Assembly: GCA_003133265.1 (NCBI GenBank)
Contig: PKWQ01000241.1
Coordinates: 1-8,990, forward strand
Source: Acetobacteraceae bacterium
GTDB lineage: Bacteria; Pseudomonadota; Alphaproteobacteria; Acetobacterales; Acetobacteraceae
Direction of reading: 5' to 3'
DNA: 8,990 nt
Position 1 is the first letter of the stretch. Each line of letters starts with the position of its first letter. Below the pieces are notes generated by a model. It was not told the origin of the DNA, did no database searches, and saw nothing but the letters and a program-made list of their open reading frames with translations. Both the position numbers and the translations under genes were made by a program. This document shows, piece after piece, positions 1 through 7,436 of the stretch.

Positions 1-1431
1 GAAGGCGATGATCTGCGCCTGGCGATTGATGATCTGATTGAGCGCTTCCGCGCCGGCAATACTCGCGGGGTCGAGGAAATGCGACACCGCCTGATGGTCC
101 TGCAGCATCCGGTTGAACGGCGTGATGTACGCGGCCATGTCGGCGTGCGAGATCTGGGCGTTGCGGGTCAGCATGAAGGCGAGCACCGAGATGCCGATGG
201 CCGCGCCCATGTTGCGTGACAGCGCCTGCAACGCCGTCGCGTCGCCGCGCAGATGCACCGGCAGGGTGGCGAAGGCCATCACCGTCATTGGGTTGAAGAT
301 TAGCCCGAGCGAGGTGCCTTGCAGCAGCAGCGTCACCAGCAGCGTGTGCTGCGACACGTCGGGGGTCCACTCGCTCATGCTGTAGAAGGACCAGCCCAGG
401 ATCAGCAGCCCCACGGCCATGATCTTGCGCTGGTCGACGCGCGCCGAAAGCCGGCTCGCCACCTGCATCGCCACCATGGTGCCGATGCCGCGCGGCGCCA
501 TGGCGAGGCCGGCGGTGGAAACCGGATAGCCGGCGAGATTCTGCAGGTAGGGCGCGAGGATGGTCGAACTCGCCTGCAACACCATGCCGGTGCAGAACAT
601 CATCAGCATCGCCGCGACGAAGTTGGCATCGCGGAACAGCCCCGGCGGCAGGAACGGCTTCTCGGCGGTGAACATGTGTACGACGAACAGATATAGGCCG
701 AGCCCGGCCAGCACCGCCTCGGCGATGATCTCGCCGGAACCGAACCAGTCCTGGTCCTGGCCGCGATCCAGCATCATCTGCAACGACCCGATGCCGAGGG
801 CGAGAACGGCGAAGCCGGTCCAGTCGAATTTCAGCCCCTCGCGCGTCGGGGCGCTCGGCATGAAGATCGCCAGCCCGATGATGGCGGCGGCGCCGACCGG
901 CACGTTGACGTAGAATACCCAGCGCCAGCTGTAGGCATCGGTCAGATAGCCGCCGACGGTCGGACCCAGGATCGGCCCCAGCATCACCCCCATGCCGAAG
1001 ATCGCCATCGCCTGCGCGCGCTGCTCGAACGGGTAGATGTCCAGCATCGTCGCCTGCGACAGCGGCACCAGGGCCGCGCCGCAGACGCCCTGCATCAGGC
1101 GGAATATCACCATCTGGGTCAGCGATTGCGCCGCGCCGCACAGCATCGAGGTCACGGTGAAGCCGAACAGGCAGATGATGAACAGGTTCTTCCGCCCGAA
1201 GCGCACCGCCATCCAGCCGACCGGCGCGGTCATGATCGCCGCGGCGATGACGTAGGAGGTGAGCACCCAGGTGATTTCGTCCGACGTCGTGCCAAGGCTG
1301 CCCTGCATGTAGGGCAGCGCCACGTTGGCGATGGTCTGGTCGAGCACCTGCATCAGCGTCGCCATCATCGCGAAGCAGGTGATCAGGCCGCGATGCGGCA
1401 CCTTCGGCGGCAGCGGGACGGCGGACGGCAT
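1..1431 (-). CDS. DHA2-family MFS drug/proton antiporter (EmrB/QacA type), C-terminus off the window
   Basis: This is a multidrug or toxic-compound exporter of the inner membrane, expected to swap substrate for protons. 477 codons are visible with no stop, so roughly the last 30-50 residues of a usual 510-530-residue protein lie beyond the left edge. Residues 15-42 hold TM1 with LDQTIANVALP at 30-40, the typical DHA2 opening. Motif A (GWMAVRFGRK) is at 72-81. The antiporter motif C (GPILGPTVGG) is at 152-161, followed by SWRWVFYVNVPVG, which is characteristic of 14-TM DHA2 members. Two in-frame ATGs exist at 1440 and 1431. I prefer 1431 because GGGGA at 1441-1445 (read on the minus strand) sits 9 bases upstream of it but directly touches the 1440 ATG. 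The gene is transcribed divergently from the EamA gene. Any EmrA/HlyD or outer-membrane partner would lie off the left side. The substrate cannot be read from sequence. Confidence 0.93.
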   Translation of the reverse strand, partial: MPSAVPLPPKVPHRGLITCFAMMATLMQVLDQTIANVALPYMQGSLGTTSDEITWVLTSYVIAAAIMTAPVGWMAVRFGRKNLFIICLFGFTVTSMLCGAAQSLTQMVIFRLMQGVCGAALVPLSQATMLDIYPFEQRAQAMAIFGMGVMLGPILGPTVGGYLTDAYSWRWVFYVNVPVGAAAIIGLAIFMPSAPTREGLKFDWTGFAVLALGIGSLQMMLDRGQDQDWFGSGEIIAEAVLAGLGLYLFVVHMFTAEKPFLPPGLFRDANFVAAMLMMFCTGMVLQASSTILAPYLQNLAGYPVSTAGLAMAPRGIGTMVAMQVASRLSARVDQRKIMAVGLLILGWSFYSMSEWTPDVSQHTLLVTLLLQGTSLGLIFNPMTVMAFATLPVHLRGDATALQALSRNMGAAIGISVLAFMLTRNAQISHADMAAYITPFNRMLQDHQAVSHFLDPASIAGAEALNQIINRQAQIIAF

Positions 1432-1572
1432 CCCGAACATTCCCCAGATTTGTGACGATCTTGCGGCGTCTTGCCCGCTTGCGCCAGTGCATGCGCGCCA
1501 TGCCGTGCCGGCGGGGACAAGACAGGGCGCAGGGACTATGGTCGCTGACTTCCCGACAACCCCCAGGCAAGA
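1432..1572. promoter_or_regulatory. Divergent intergenic region between the MFS and EamA genes
   Basis: This 141-base stretch must hold the start signals of two divergent membrane-transporter genes. It contains a long-range inverted repeat (1468-1478 against 1511-1523) and a direct repeat of GCGCCA at about 1481 and 1495. I see no convincing -35/-10 pair on either strand. A purine-rich AGGCAAG just before 1573 can serve as the EamA ribosome binding site. No regulator gene is present beside it. Confidence 0.5.
1468..1523. repeat. Interrupted inverted repeat in the divergent transporter promoter region
   Basis: GTCTTGCCCGC at 1468-1478 is mirrored by GCGGGGACAAGAC at 1511-1523. Six bases (GTCTTG/CAAGAC) and five bases (CCCGC/GCGGG) pair, with a two-base bulge (GA) on the right arm, and the arms are 32 bases apart. 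It could be a looped operator or cruciform, or chance in GC-rich DNA. The spacing is longer than that of a typical TetR/MarR operator. Confidence 0.3.
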
Positions 1573-2469
1573 ATGGCGTTCTCCCCGATAGCGCAACAGC
1601 GCGCCCTGTTCGCCCTGATGTGCTCCATCTGGGGGACGAACTGGCTGGCGCTGAAGGCCGGGGCGACGGCGGTGCCGCCCGCTTTGTTCTCCGGCACCCG
1701 CTGGACCGTCGCCGGGCTGATCCTGCTCGGGGTCGGCTGGGCGCGCGGCCAGCGGCTATGGTTCGACCGGCGCCTTATGGGGCGGATGGCCCTGGTGGCG
1801 TTCCTGATGGTGGCGCTGAATGCCGGTGTGCTGCTGTATGGGCTGCGCTACGTCGGCAGCGGCCTGGCGGCGGTGATCAGTTCGGCGCTGACCCCGATCT
1901 CGTTGCTCGGGTTCGCGGTGCTGCTGCGCCAGGAGACGTTCAGCCGCCGCCAGCTGGGCGCGATCGCGCTGGGCGTGGCCGGCATCCTGCTGCTGTTCGG
2001 CCCCAAGGCGGCGGCCGGGCAACTGGACGCGATGGAGCTGCTGGGCACCGCCGGCATCATCGTCTCCTGCATGTCCTATTGCGCCGGTTCGGTGCTGGCC
2101 CGGCCGTTGATGCGCGCACTGCCGCCGGTGCAGATGGCGGCGCTGACCAACTTCCTGGGCGGGGTGATGCTGCTGGCGTTCTCATTCGTCTTCGAGCCGG
2201 GTGCCGGCGCGGCGATGTCCGGCAACTGGGGTGCGGCGGCCTGGACGGGATGGTTCTTCCTGCTGATCCCCGGCTCGCTCGGCGGCACGATCATCTATTT
2301 CCTGCTGGTCCGCGACTGGGGGGCGAGCAAGACCGGCACCTACGCCTTCGTCTCTCCGGTGATCGCCGTCGGGCTGGGTGCCGCGGTCTATGCCGAGCGG
2401 GTGACGATAACCGACGGGCTCGGCATCGCGCTGATGCTGGGCGCGGCGGGCGTCGCGCTGCGGCGCTAA
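1573..2469 (+). CDS. EamA/DMT-superfamily permease (10 TM)
   Basis: This is an inner-membrane drug/metabolite transporter of 298 residues, the usual length for the family (about 290-310). Two homologous EamA halves can be seen, roughly residues 10-140 and 155-297, each with about five hydrophobic segments. The first half opens with SIWGTNW (18-24), the WGxNW-like signature of the family, and a conserved 'ALTPI' stretch lies near residues 106-110. The second half ends in an EamA-like segment containing TYAFVSPVIAV and AERVT. Family members export amino acids, metabolites or toxic compounds, and the substrate here cannot be deduced. The ATG at 1573 follows AGGCAAG at short spacing. Transcription diverges from the MFS exporter. 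The TAA at 2467-2469 is immediately followed by the metW stop on the opposite strand, with no base between them. Confidence 0.92.
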   Translation: MAFSPIAQQRALFALMCSIWGTNWLALKAGATAVPPALFSGTRWTVAGLILLGVGWARGQRLWFDRRLMGRMALVAFLMVALNAGVLLYGLRYVGSGLAAVISSALTPISLLGFAVLLRQETFSRRQLGAIALGVAGILLLFGPKAAAGQLDAMELLGTAGIIVSCMSYCAGSVLARPLMRALPPVQMAALTNFLGGVMLLAFSFVFEPGAGAAMSGNWGAAAWTGWFFLLIPGSLGGTIIYFLLVRDWGASKTGTYAFVSPVIAVGLGAAVYAERVTITDGLGIALMLGAAGVALRR

Positions 2470-3108
2470 TCAGGCCCGGCGCAGCAGGAACAGCGCCTGC
2501 TCGCCGAACAGGTTGGCGAGCCGGGGAAACCGCCGCCAGGGCGCGCGCCGACCGACATCGTCGACGGCGAGCCAGCTTTCGACCACGTAGTGTTCCTGTA
2601 CGCACAGGTCGAAGAAATCCTGGATCGTGCAGGGATGGATGTTCGGCGTCTCGTACCAATGCCGATCCCAGGTCGGCGTCATCGGCATCCGCCCGTGGCG
2701 CAGCAGCTGCCAGCGCAGCAGCCAGTGGCCGAAATTCGGGAAGCTGACCACCGCGCGCGTGCCGATGCGCAGCATCTGGCGCAGCACCTCGCGCGGACGC
2801 TCCACCGCCTGCAGCGTGCGCGACAGCACCACGTAATCGAACGCGCCGTCCGGGTAATGTTGCAGATCATCGTCGGCGTCGCCATGCATCACCGGCAGCC
2901 CGTGCGCCACCGCGCGCGTCACCTCCGCCATGTCGATCTCGATGCCGCGCGCGTCGCACTGCTTGGTGCGGAACAGATGGTCGATCAGCATGCCGTCGCC
3001 GCAGCCGATATCCAGCACGCGCGTGCCCGGCGCGATCATCTCCGCGATCAGCGCCAGATCGAGACGCATGTTCTTGGCCACATACTGGATCGGCGCCTGC
3101 TGGTTCAT
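2470..3108 (-). CDS. metW: MetW, methyltransferase-fold partner of MetX
   Basis: This is a 212-residue class I methyltransferase-fold protein needed for methionine synthesis in bacteria that carry metX-metW. As I recall, published work in Pseudomonas reports that MetW stimulates MetX rather than acting as a methyltransferase. The SAM-binding-like loop VLDIGCGDG lies at residues 31-39. MetW-specific blocks follow: [16 protein letters not shown], then [13 protein letters not shown] and [16 protein letters not shown]. These identify MetW rather than a generic methyltransferase. The start at 3108 gives an ATGA overlap with the metX stop, suggesting translational coupling. A later ATG at residue 14 (RLDLALIA follows) is the position where many MetW proteins begin, so a shorter product is possible. 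Its stop (2472-2470) abuts that of the convergent EamA gene. Confidence 0.95.
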   Translation of the reverse strand: MNQQAPIQYVAKNMRLDLALIAEMIAPGTRVLDIGCGDGMLIDHLFRTKQCDARGIEIDMAEVTRAVAHGLPVMHGDADDDLQHYPDGAFDYVVLSRTLQAVERPREVLRQMLRIGTRAVVSFPNFGHWLLRWQLLRHGRMPMTPTWDRHWYETPNIHPCTIQDFFDLCVQEHYVVESWLAVDDVGRRAPWRRFPRLANLFGEQALFLLRRA

Positions 3109-4274
3109 CCGGGCAATCCCGCGTGGACGGCGCAGCCTTGCAGGAAGCCGGCCAGGATGCGGTGGAACGCCGGCTCGTCCAGCAGGAACGCGTCATGTCC
3201 CTTGTCGGAGGGAACCTCGACGAAGCTGACATTGGCCGCCGCGCGGTTCAGCGCGCGGGCGATGGCGCGGCTTTCGCGGGTCGGGAACAGCCAGTCCGAG
3301 GTGAACGAGACGATACAGAACCGGGTGCCGGTGCCACGGAATGCCGCCGCCAGATCGCCGCCATACTCGGCGGCGAGGTCGAAATAATCCATCGCCCGGG
3401 TGATGGTCAGGTACGAGTTGGCATCGAACCGATGGACGAAGCTGCTGCCCTGGTGGCGCAGATAGCTCTCCACCTCGAACATGTCGCCGAACAGGCTGAT
3501 CGCCTCGGTCGGGTCCTTCGGCGCGGTCTGCAGGCGGCGGCCGAACTTCCGGGTCAGCGCCTGTTCCGACAGGTAGGTGATGTGCGCGCACATCCGCGCC
3601 ACCGCCAGCCCGCGCGCCGGGATCTTGCCGATCTGCCAGTAGCGCCCGCCGTTCCAGTCCGGATCGGCGAAGATCGCCTGACGGCCGACCTCGTGGAAGG
3701 CGATGTTCTGCGCCGAATGATAGGCGGCGGTGGCCACCGGAATGGCGGCGAACACCGCGTCCGGATATTTCGCCGCCCATTCCAGCACCTGCATGCCGCC
3801 CATCGAGCCGCCGATGACCGCGAACAGCCGGGCGATTCCCAGATGGTCGATCAGCCGCTTCTGCGCGCGCACCATGTCGCCGATGGTCACCGGCGGGAAG
3901 TCGGTGCCCCAGACCGGCGCTGGATCGATGTCCACGTCGTCGCGCGCGCTGCGCGGGCCGGTGCTGCCCATGCAGCCGCCCAGCACGTTGACGCAGATGA
4001 CGAAGAACCGGTCGGTGTCCACCGGCCGGCCCGGGCCGACCACCGTTTCCCACCACCCGCCCTTGCCGGTCAGCGGATGGCGCTCGGCCACGTACTGGTC
4101 GCCGGTCAGGGCATGGCAGACCAGCACCGCGTTGCTGCGCTCGGCGTTCAACGTGCCATAGGTCCGATAGGCGACCGTCATCCCGCGCAGCACGGCGCCG
4201 CACTCCAGCGTCATCTCCTCGGGGAACGTGACGTGGGTGTGTTCGATCTCTACGGTCTGGTCCGGGCTGTCCAT
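3105..4274 (-). CDS. metX: MetX, homoserine O-acyltransferase (acetyl or succinyl)
   Basis: This cytoplasmic alpha/beta-hydrolase-fold enzyme transfers an acyl group from acyl-CoA to L-homoserine, the committed step towards methionine. It has 389 residues, normal for MetX (about 370-400). The nucleophile Ser157 sits in GGSMGGMQ, Asp327 in TSDWLFP and His360 in KGHDAFL, so the catalytic triad is complete. Other family blocks include [25 protein letters not shown] and [13 protein letters not shown]. An in-frame ATG exists at 4313, but I chose 4274 because AAAGGA at 4279-4284 (minus strand) lies just upstream and MDSPDQ leads directly into the conserved N-terminus. metW follows with a 4-base overlap. 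Whether acetyl-CoA or succinyl-CoA is used cannot be told from the family name, since MetX proteins of both specificities are known. I see no SAM-II riboswitch in the leader. Confidence 0.95.
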   Translation of the reverse strand: MDSPDQTVEIEHTHVTFPEEMTLECGAVLRGMTVAYRTYGTLNAERSNAVLVCHALTGDQYVAERHPLTGKGGWWETVVGPGRPVDTDRFFVICVNVLGGCMGSTGPRSARDDVDIDPAPVWGTDFPPVTIGDMVRAQKRLIDHLGIARLFAVIGGSMGGMQVLEWAAKYPDAVFAAIPVATAAYHSAQNIAFHEVGRQAIFADPDWNGGRYWQIGKIPARGLAVARMCAHITYLSEQALTRKFGRRLQTAPKDPTEAISLFGDMFEVESYLRHQGSSFVHRFDANSYLTITRAMDYFDLAAEYGGDLAAAFRGTGTRFCIVSFTSDWLFPTRESRAIARALNRAAANVSFVEVPSDKGHDAFLLDEPAFHRILAGFLQGCAVHAGLPG

Positions 4275-4278
4275 TATG

Positions 4279-4284
4279 TCCTTT
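4279..4284 (-). promoter_or_regulatory. metX ribosome binding site
   Basis: On the minus strand AAAGGA is followed by CATA and then the ATG at 4274. It decides for this start over the in-frame ATG at 4313, which has no comparable purine-rich site. Confidence 0.6.
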
Positions 4285-4458
4285 GCATAGGCCGAGCGGC
4301 GCCCCCCTCGCAACCCACGCGGAATCGCATCCGCTCAGGCCATATGGGATCGCACACGGTTGGATGCCTGGGGGAGCGGTTCATGGCGGCGGGTTTGCAG
4401 TCCGCCCCGGTTCGGCTATCTGTTCCGCCCCGTCCGGGGGGCTCCGCCCGTCGTTCCC

Positions 4459-4482
4459 GGGTTCACGTCAGGGTTCAAGTCC
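4459..4482 (+). repeat. 12-base tandem direct repeat before the chorismate mutase start
   Basis: GGGTTCACGTCA (4459-4470) is followed directly by GGGTTCAAGTCC (4471-4482). Ten of twelve bases are identical, and the second copy ends 6 bases before the ATG at 4489. It occupies the position of the ribosome binding site, where no good Shine-Dalgarno is visible. It may be a regulator half-site pair or a translated 4-residue repeat (GFTS/GFKS) if the true start lies upstream. Confidence 0.4.
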
Positions 4483-4488
4483 AGACCG

Positions 4489-5421
4489 ATGTCCAGTACA
4501 GCCCCACCAGACGCCGCTCTTCCCGCCTCCGTCGCGCTGGAGGCGGATGCGGCAACGCACCTCACCGCGCTGCGGGCGGAGCTCGATCGGATCGACGACG
4601 CACTACACGGGCTGCTGATGGAGCGCGCCCATATCGTGGCCAGCCTGGCCAGCTCCGGCACCAAGATCCGGACCGTGGCGCTGCGCCCGGGACGGGAAGC
4701 GAACATCATCCGCCGGCTGCTGGCCAACCATTCCGGTCCGCTGCCACCGCACGCGCTGGTGCGTCTTTGGCGCGAGTTGCTTGCCGCCACCACCGCCATG
4801 CAGGGCCCCTACACCGTCGCCGTGTGTGAGACCGATCCCGCCGATGGCTACACCCAGGCCGCGCGCGAGCATTTCGGCGCGCTGACGCCGCTGCGCATCC
4901 TGCGCAGTCCCGCGCAGGCGCTGGCCGAGGTCGGCGCCGGCCGTTCCTCGGTCGCCGTGCTGCCGTTGCCGCGGGAGGCCGAGGCCGAGCGCGGCGCCTG
5001 GTGGACGGCGTTGCTGCAGAAGGAAGCGCCGCGCATTCACGTCGTGGCACGGCTGCCGTTCTGGTCGCCGCGGCCGGAAGGCGCCACGGCGGTGCAGGCG
5101 CTGGTGGTCGCCGCCATCGCCCCGGACCCGACCGATAACGACCGCTCGCTGCTGGGGCTGGAACTGGCGCTGGATGTCAGCCGCGCCCGCCTGACCACGG
5201 CACTGACCGCGGCCGGCTTCGTACCCGGCACGGTGATCCTGCGCCGCGACCCGGGCGCGCCGGTGGCCCACGCCCTGGCCGACGTGGCCGGCCATGTGAC
5301 CGAAGCCGATCCGCGCCTGGACGATATCCAACCGCTGCTGCGCCGGCCGGTCGTGCTGGGAGCCTACGCGGTTCCCATCGGCACCAATGCGACCAGCACC
5401 TCTGGGGGAACCAGCCCATGA
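4489..5421 (+). CDS. Chorismate mutase (AroQ) fused to a degenerate prephenate-dehydratase-like domain
   Basis: The N-terminal domain (about residues 23-105) is an AroQ chorismate mutase, converting chorismate to prephenate. By comparison with the E. coli P-protein, Arg29, Arg46, Arg69, Glu70 and Gln105 occupy the positions of Arg11, Arg28, Arg51, Glu52 and Gln88 with nearly identical spacing. The Lys39 position aligns with Gly57, and the nearest lysine is Lys59, two residues on. From MQGPYTVAV (104-112) the protein continues as PheA proteins do into a prephenate dehydratase-like fold ([10 protein letters not shown], then [10 protein letters not shown] and AVLPLP). The catalytic Thr-Arg-Phe motif is absent, as are clear GAL and ESRP motifs of the ACT domain. 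At 310 residues it is shorter than a normal P-protein (about 360-390). It heads an operon with hisC and tyrA, overlapping hisC by ATGA. The start is uncertain because the frame stays open upstream to 4360 and no strong Shine-Dalgarno precedes 4489. Confidence 0.8.
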   Translation: MSSTAPPDAALPASVALEADAATHLTALRAELDRIDDALHGLLMERAHIVASLASSGTKIRTVALRPGREANIIRRLLANHSGPLPPHALVRLWRELLAATTAMQGPYTVAVCETDPADGYTQAAREHFGALTPLRILRSPAQALAEVGAGRSSVAVLPLPREAEAERGAWWTALLQKEAPRIHVVARLPFWSPRPEGATAVQALVVAAIAPDPTDNDRSLLGLELALDVSRARLTTALTAAGFVPGTVILRRDPGAPVAHALADVAGHVTEADPRLDDIQPLLRRPVVLGAYAVPIGTNATSTSGGTSP

Positions 5422-6512
5422 CCGCCCCGCGCCCGCGTCCGGAAGTGCTGGAGATCTCACCCTATATCGGCGGCGAATCGACGATCCCGGGCATCAACCG
5501 CACCATCAAGCTGTCCTCGAACGAGGGCGCCTTCGGCGTGCCGCCCGACGCGCAGGCCGCCTTCGTCGCCATGGCCGGCCAGCTGCACCGCTATCCCGAC
5601 GGCTCCGCCCACGATCTGCGCCGCGCCATCGGCGCCAAATTCGGCCTGGACCCGGAGCGGATCGTCTGCGGCGCCGGATCGGACGACATCCTGTACCAGC
5701 TCTGCCTCGCCTATGGCGGGCCGGGGACGGAAATCATCATGTCGGCGCACGGCTTCTCGATCTACCAGATCGCCGGCACCTATTCCGGCGCCAGTGTGCT
5801 GAAGACGCCGGAGCGGAACCTGACCGCCGACGTGGATGCGATGCTGGCGGCGGTGTCTCCGGCCACGCGCATCCTGTTCCTGGCCAATCCGAACAACCCG
5901 ACCGGCAGCATGCTGGCGCATGACGAGGTGGTGCGCCTGCGCGCCGGACTGCCGCCCGATGTGCTGCTGGTGCTGGACGCCGCCTATGCCGAATACGTCA
6001 CCCACCCGGACTACGACGCGGGGGTGAAGCTGGTGGATGCCGGCGACAACACGGTGATGACCCGCACCTTCAGCAAGATATTCGGTCTCGGCGGCATGCG
6101 GATCGGCTGGGCCTACGCGCCGCCGGCGGTGATCGACGTGCTGAACCGGGTGCGCGGACCGTTCAACGTCTCCATCGCCGCGCAGGCGGCCGCGATCGCG
6201 GCGCTGAACCAGCCCGGCTGGATCGAGGCGTCGCGCGCACACAATTCGGAATACCGCGCCATCCTGACCACGCGGCTGCGCCAGGCCGGCATCAAGGTCT
6301 GGCCGAGCGAGGGGAATTTCGTGCTCGCGGAGTTCACCGGCCCGGATCAGGCGGCGGCGGCGAACGCTTTTCTGCGCGCGCGCGGGCTGATCGTGCGTAT
6401 GGTCGGCGGCTACGGCCTGCCGCACTGTCTGCGCATCACCGTCGGCACCGCGGAGGAGGTCGGCCTGGTGGCCGACGCCCTTGACGCTTTCATGGCAACG
6501 CAAAATGTCTGA
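5418..6512 (+). CDS. hisC: HisC-type aminotransferase (histidinol-phosphate / aromatic aminotransferase)
   Basis: This is a PLP-dependent fold-type I aminotransferase of 364 residues, normal for HisC. The PLP lysine is Lys220 in [22 protein letters not shown] lies at 157-163, DAAYAEY follows in the aspartate/tyrosine block, and the substrate-carboxylate arginine is Arg339 in LRITVG. The opening residues ([18 protein letters not shown]) are also typical of HisC. The family transaminates imidazole-acetol phosphate with glutamate in histidine synthesis. Members encoded beside tyrA/tyrC, such as the one described in Zymomonas mobilis, also accept aromatic substrates. Its position between chorismate mutase and prephenate dehydrogenase suggests the same broad role here. 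GGGGGA at 5404-5409 is a ribosome binding site at 8-base spacing, and ATGA overlaps the upstream stop. Confidence 0.92.
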   Translation: MTAPRPRPEVLEISPYIGGESTIPGINRTIKLSSNEGAFGVPPDAQAAFVAMAGQLHRYPDGSAHDLRRAIGAKFGLDPERIVCGAGSDDILYQLCLAYGGPGTEIIMSAHGFSIYQIAGTYSGASVLKTPERNLTADVDAMLAAVSPATRILFLANPNNPTGSMLAHDEVVRLRAGLPPDVLLVLDAAYAEYVTHPDYDAGVKLVDAGDNTVMTRTFSKIFGLGGMRIGWAYAPPAVIDVLNRVRGPFNVSIAAQAAAIAALNQPGWIEASRAHNSEYRAILTTRLRQAGIKVWPSEGNFVLAEFTGPDQAAAANAFLRARGLIVRMVGGYGLPHCLRITVGTAEEVGLVADALDAFMATQNV

Positions 6513-7392
6513 ACCGCTTTTTAAACGCCTCGCACTGATCGGCATCGGGCTGATCGGCAGTTCGGTCGCGCGCATCGCCAAGGAGCACGGCGACATCGCC
6601 GCCGAGGTGGTGGTCAGCGCGCGGACGCAAAAGACGCTGGACCGGGTGATGGAACTGGGCATCGCCGACCGGGTGGAGATCGATCCCGGCAAGGCGGTGG
6701 ATGGGGCCGACTGCGTCATGCTCTGCGCGCCGGTGGGCGCGTTCGCCGATCTGGCGACCAGGATCGCCCCGCATCTGGCGCCGGGCGCGATCCTGACCGA
6801 CGTTGGCTCGACCAAGGTCTCGGTGATCCGCGACGTCGGCCCGCTGGTGCCGGAGGGCGTGCATTTCGTGCCCGCCCATCCGGTGGCCGGCACCGAGTAT
6901 TCCGGTCCCGATGCCGGCTTCACCACGCTGTTTCAGAACCGCTGGACGTTGCTGACCCCGCCGCCGGGCACGGACGAGGCGGCGGTGGAGAAGGTCGCCG
7001 AACTGTGGCGCCGCTGCGGCTCGATGGTGGAGATCATGGAGCCGGGGCATCACGACCGGGTGCTGGCGATCGTCAGCCATCTACCGCATCTGCTCGCCTT
7101 CACCATCTGCGGCACGGCGGACGATCTGGCCGACGAAAGCCGCCAGGAGGTGCTGCGCTTCGCCGCCTCGGGCTTTCGCGACTTCACCCGCATCGCCGCC
7201 TCCGACCCGGTGATGTGGCGCGACATCTTCCTGAACAACCGCGAGGCGCTGCTGGAAATGCTGGCGCGTTTCATGGAGGACGCGCAGGCGATGTCACGCG
7301 CGGTGCGCTGGGGCGACGCCGCCTATATCGAGGACAAGGTGGAGCGCGGCCGGAAAATCCGTCGCAGCCTGATCGAGATGAAGCAGGCCTGA
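6505..7392 (+). CDS. tyrA: Prephenate/arogenate dehydrogenase (TyrA/TyrC type)
   Basis: This 295-residue enzyme oxidatively decarboxylates prephenate or arogenate in tyrosine synthesis. The N-terminal Rossmann domain begins with [10 protein letters not shown] (GxGxxG at 13-18). DVGSTK is at 99-104, the catalytic His125 lies in HPVAGTE (125-131), and the helical C-terminal domain contains SHLPH (191-195). No ACT or chorismate mutase domain is attached, so this is the simple cyclohexadienyl dehydrogenase form. After the second beta strand the sequence is Ser38-Ala-Arg40 rather than an Asp/Glu, which leaves NADP+ use open. The ATG at 6505 overlaps hisC by 8 bases and lacks a clear Shine-Dalgarno, so translation is probably coupled. 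A TTG at 6481 in frame is less likely because [15 protein letters not shown] leads directly into the fold. It is the last gene of the operon and converges on the flavin reductase. Confidence 0.94.
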   Translation: MSEPLFKRLALIGIGLIGSSVARIAKEHGDIAAEVVVSARTQKTLDRVMELGIADRVEIDPGKAVDGADCVMLCAPVGAFADLATRIAPHLAPGAILTDVGSTKVSVIRDVGPLVPEGVHFVPAHPVAGTEYSGPDAGFTTLFQNRWTLLTPPPGTDEAAVEKVAELWRRCGSMVEIMEPGHHDRVLAIVSHLPHLLAFTICGTADDLADESRQEVLRFAASGFRDFTRIAASDPVMWRDIFLNNREALLEMLARFMEDAQAMSRAVRWGDAAYIEDKVERGRKIRRSLIEMKQA

Positions 7393-7436
7393 GCCGGACC
7401 TCCCGCCGCCCCCGTCCCGCCGACCCCTGGGCTCAG
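7389..7436. repeat. Inverted repeat spanning the tyrA / flavin reductase stop codons
   Basis: CTGAGCC (7389-7395) is mirrored by GGCTCAG (7430-7436), and each arm contains the stop codon of one of the two convergent genes. The loop is 34 bases and pyrimidine-rich, without a T-tract. It is a possible weak bidirectional termination structure, but not a standard intrinsic terminator. Confidence 0.25.

Larger units (their letters stand above)
4275..4488. promoter_or_regulatory. Divergent region between metX-metW and the aromatic operon
   Basis: These 214 bases separate two divergent biosynthetic operons and must carry both promoters. It holds several GC-rich hairpin-forming stretches: GGCGGG/TCCGCC around 4388-4406, and CCCCG-TC-CGGGG near 4428-4439. 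It also holds the palindrome CCATATGG at 4340-4347 and a near-perfect 12-base tandem repeat at 4459-4482 just before the chorismate mutase start. No clear sigma-70 hexamer pair and no recognisable riboswitch could be identified on either strand. The plus-strand frame entering the chorismate mutase gene stays open back to about 4360, so part of this stretch could be translated. Confidence 0.5.

Noticed and set aside
1452..2747. 431-codon plus-strand frame overlapping the EamA gene and metW
   Set aside because: Out-of-frame shadow, Arg/Gly/Ala-rich, running through two well-supported genes.
4275..4400. Possible SAM-II type riboswitch upstream of metX
   Set aside because: It is common before alphaproteobacterial met genes, but I could not find the conserved GCTAAA-type core or the pseudoknot pairing on the minus strand.
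4355..4482. tRNA-like pieces: GCGGG-TTTGCAG-TCCGC resembling an anticodon arm, and GGTTCAAGTCC resembling a T-loop
   Set aside because: No matching D-arm or acceptor stem, the T-stem does not pair beyond two bases, and the distance between pieces is wrong on both strands.
4360..4488. In-frame upstream extension of chorismate mutase, aromatic-rich (7 of 43 residues), as a Phe/Tyr attenuator leader or a true N-terminus
   Set aside because: It has no stop of its own, no run of consecutive aromatic codons and no obvious terminator pair. The mutase domain needs nothing upstream of 4489. The start remains uncertain.
3123..4829. 568-codon plus-strand open frame opposite metX
   Set aside because: It is a mirror frame of GC-rich metX, which has a complete catalytic triad on the other strand. 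The product is Arg/Ala/Gly-rich without domains.
6481..6504. TTG start for tyrA eight codons upstream of the ATG
   Set aside because: It would overlap hisC by 32 bases and adds residues with no role. The ATG at 6505 leads directly into the Rossmann fold.
5457..6926. 489-codon minus-strand open frame across hisC and tyrA
   Set aside because: Antisense shadow of two clearly real genes.
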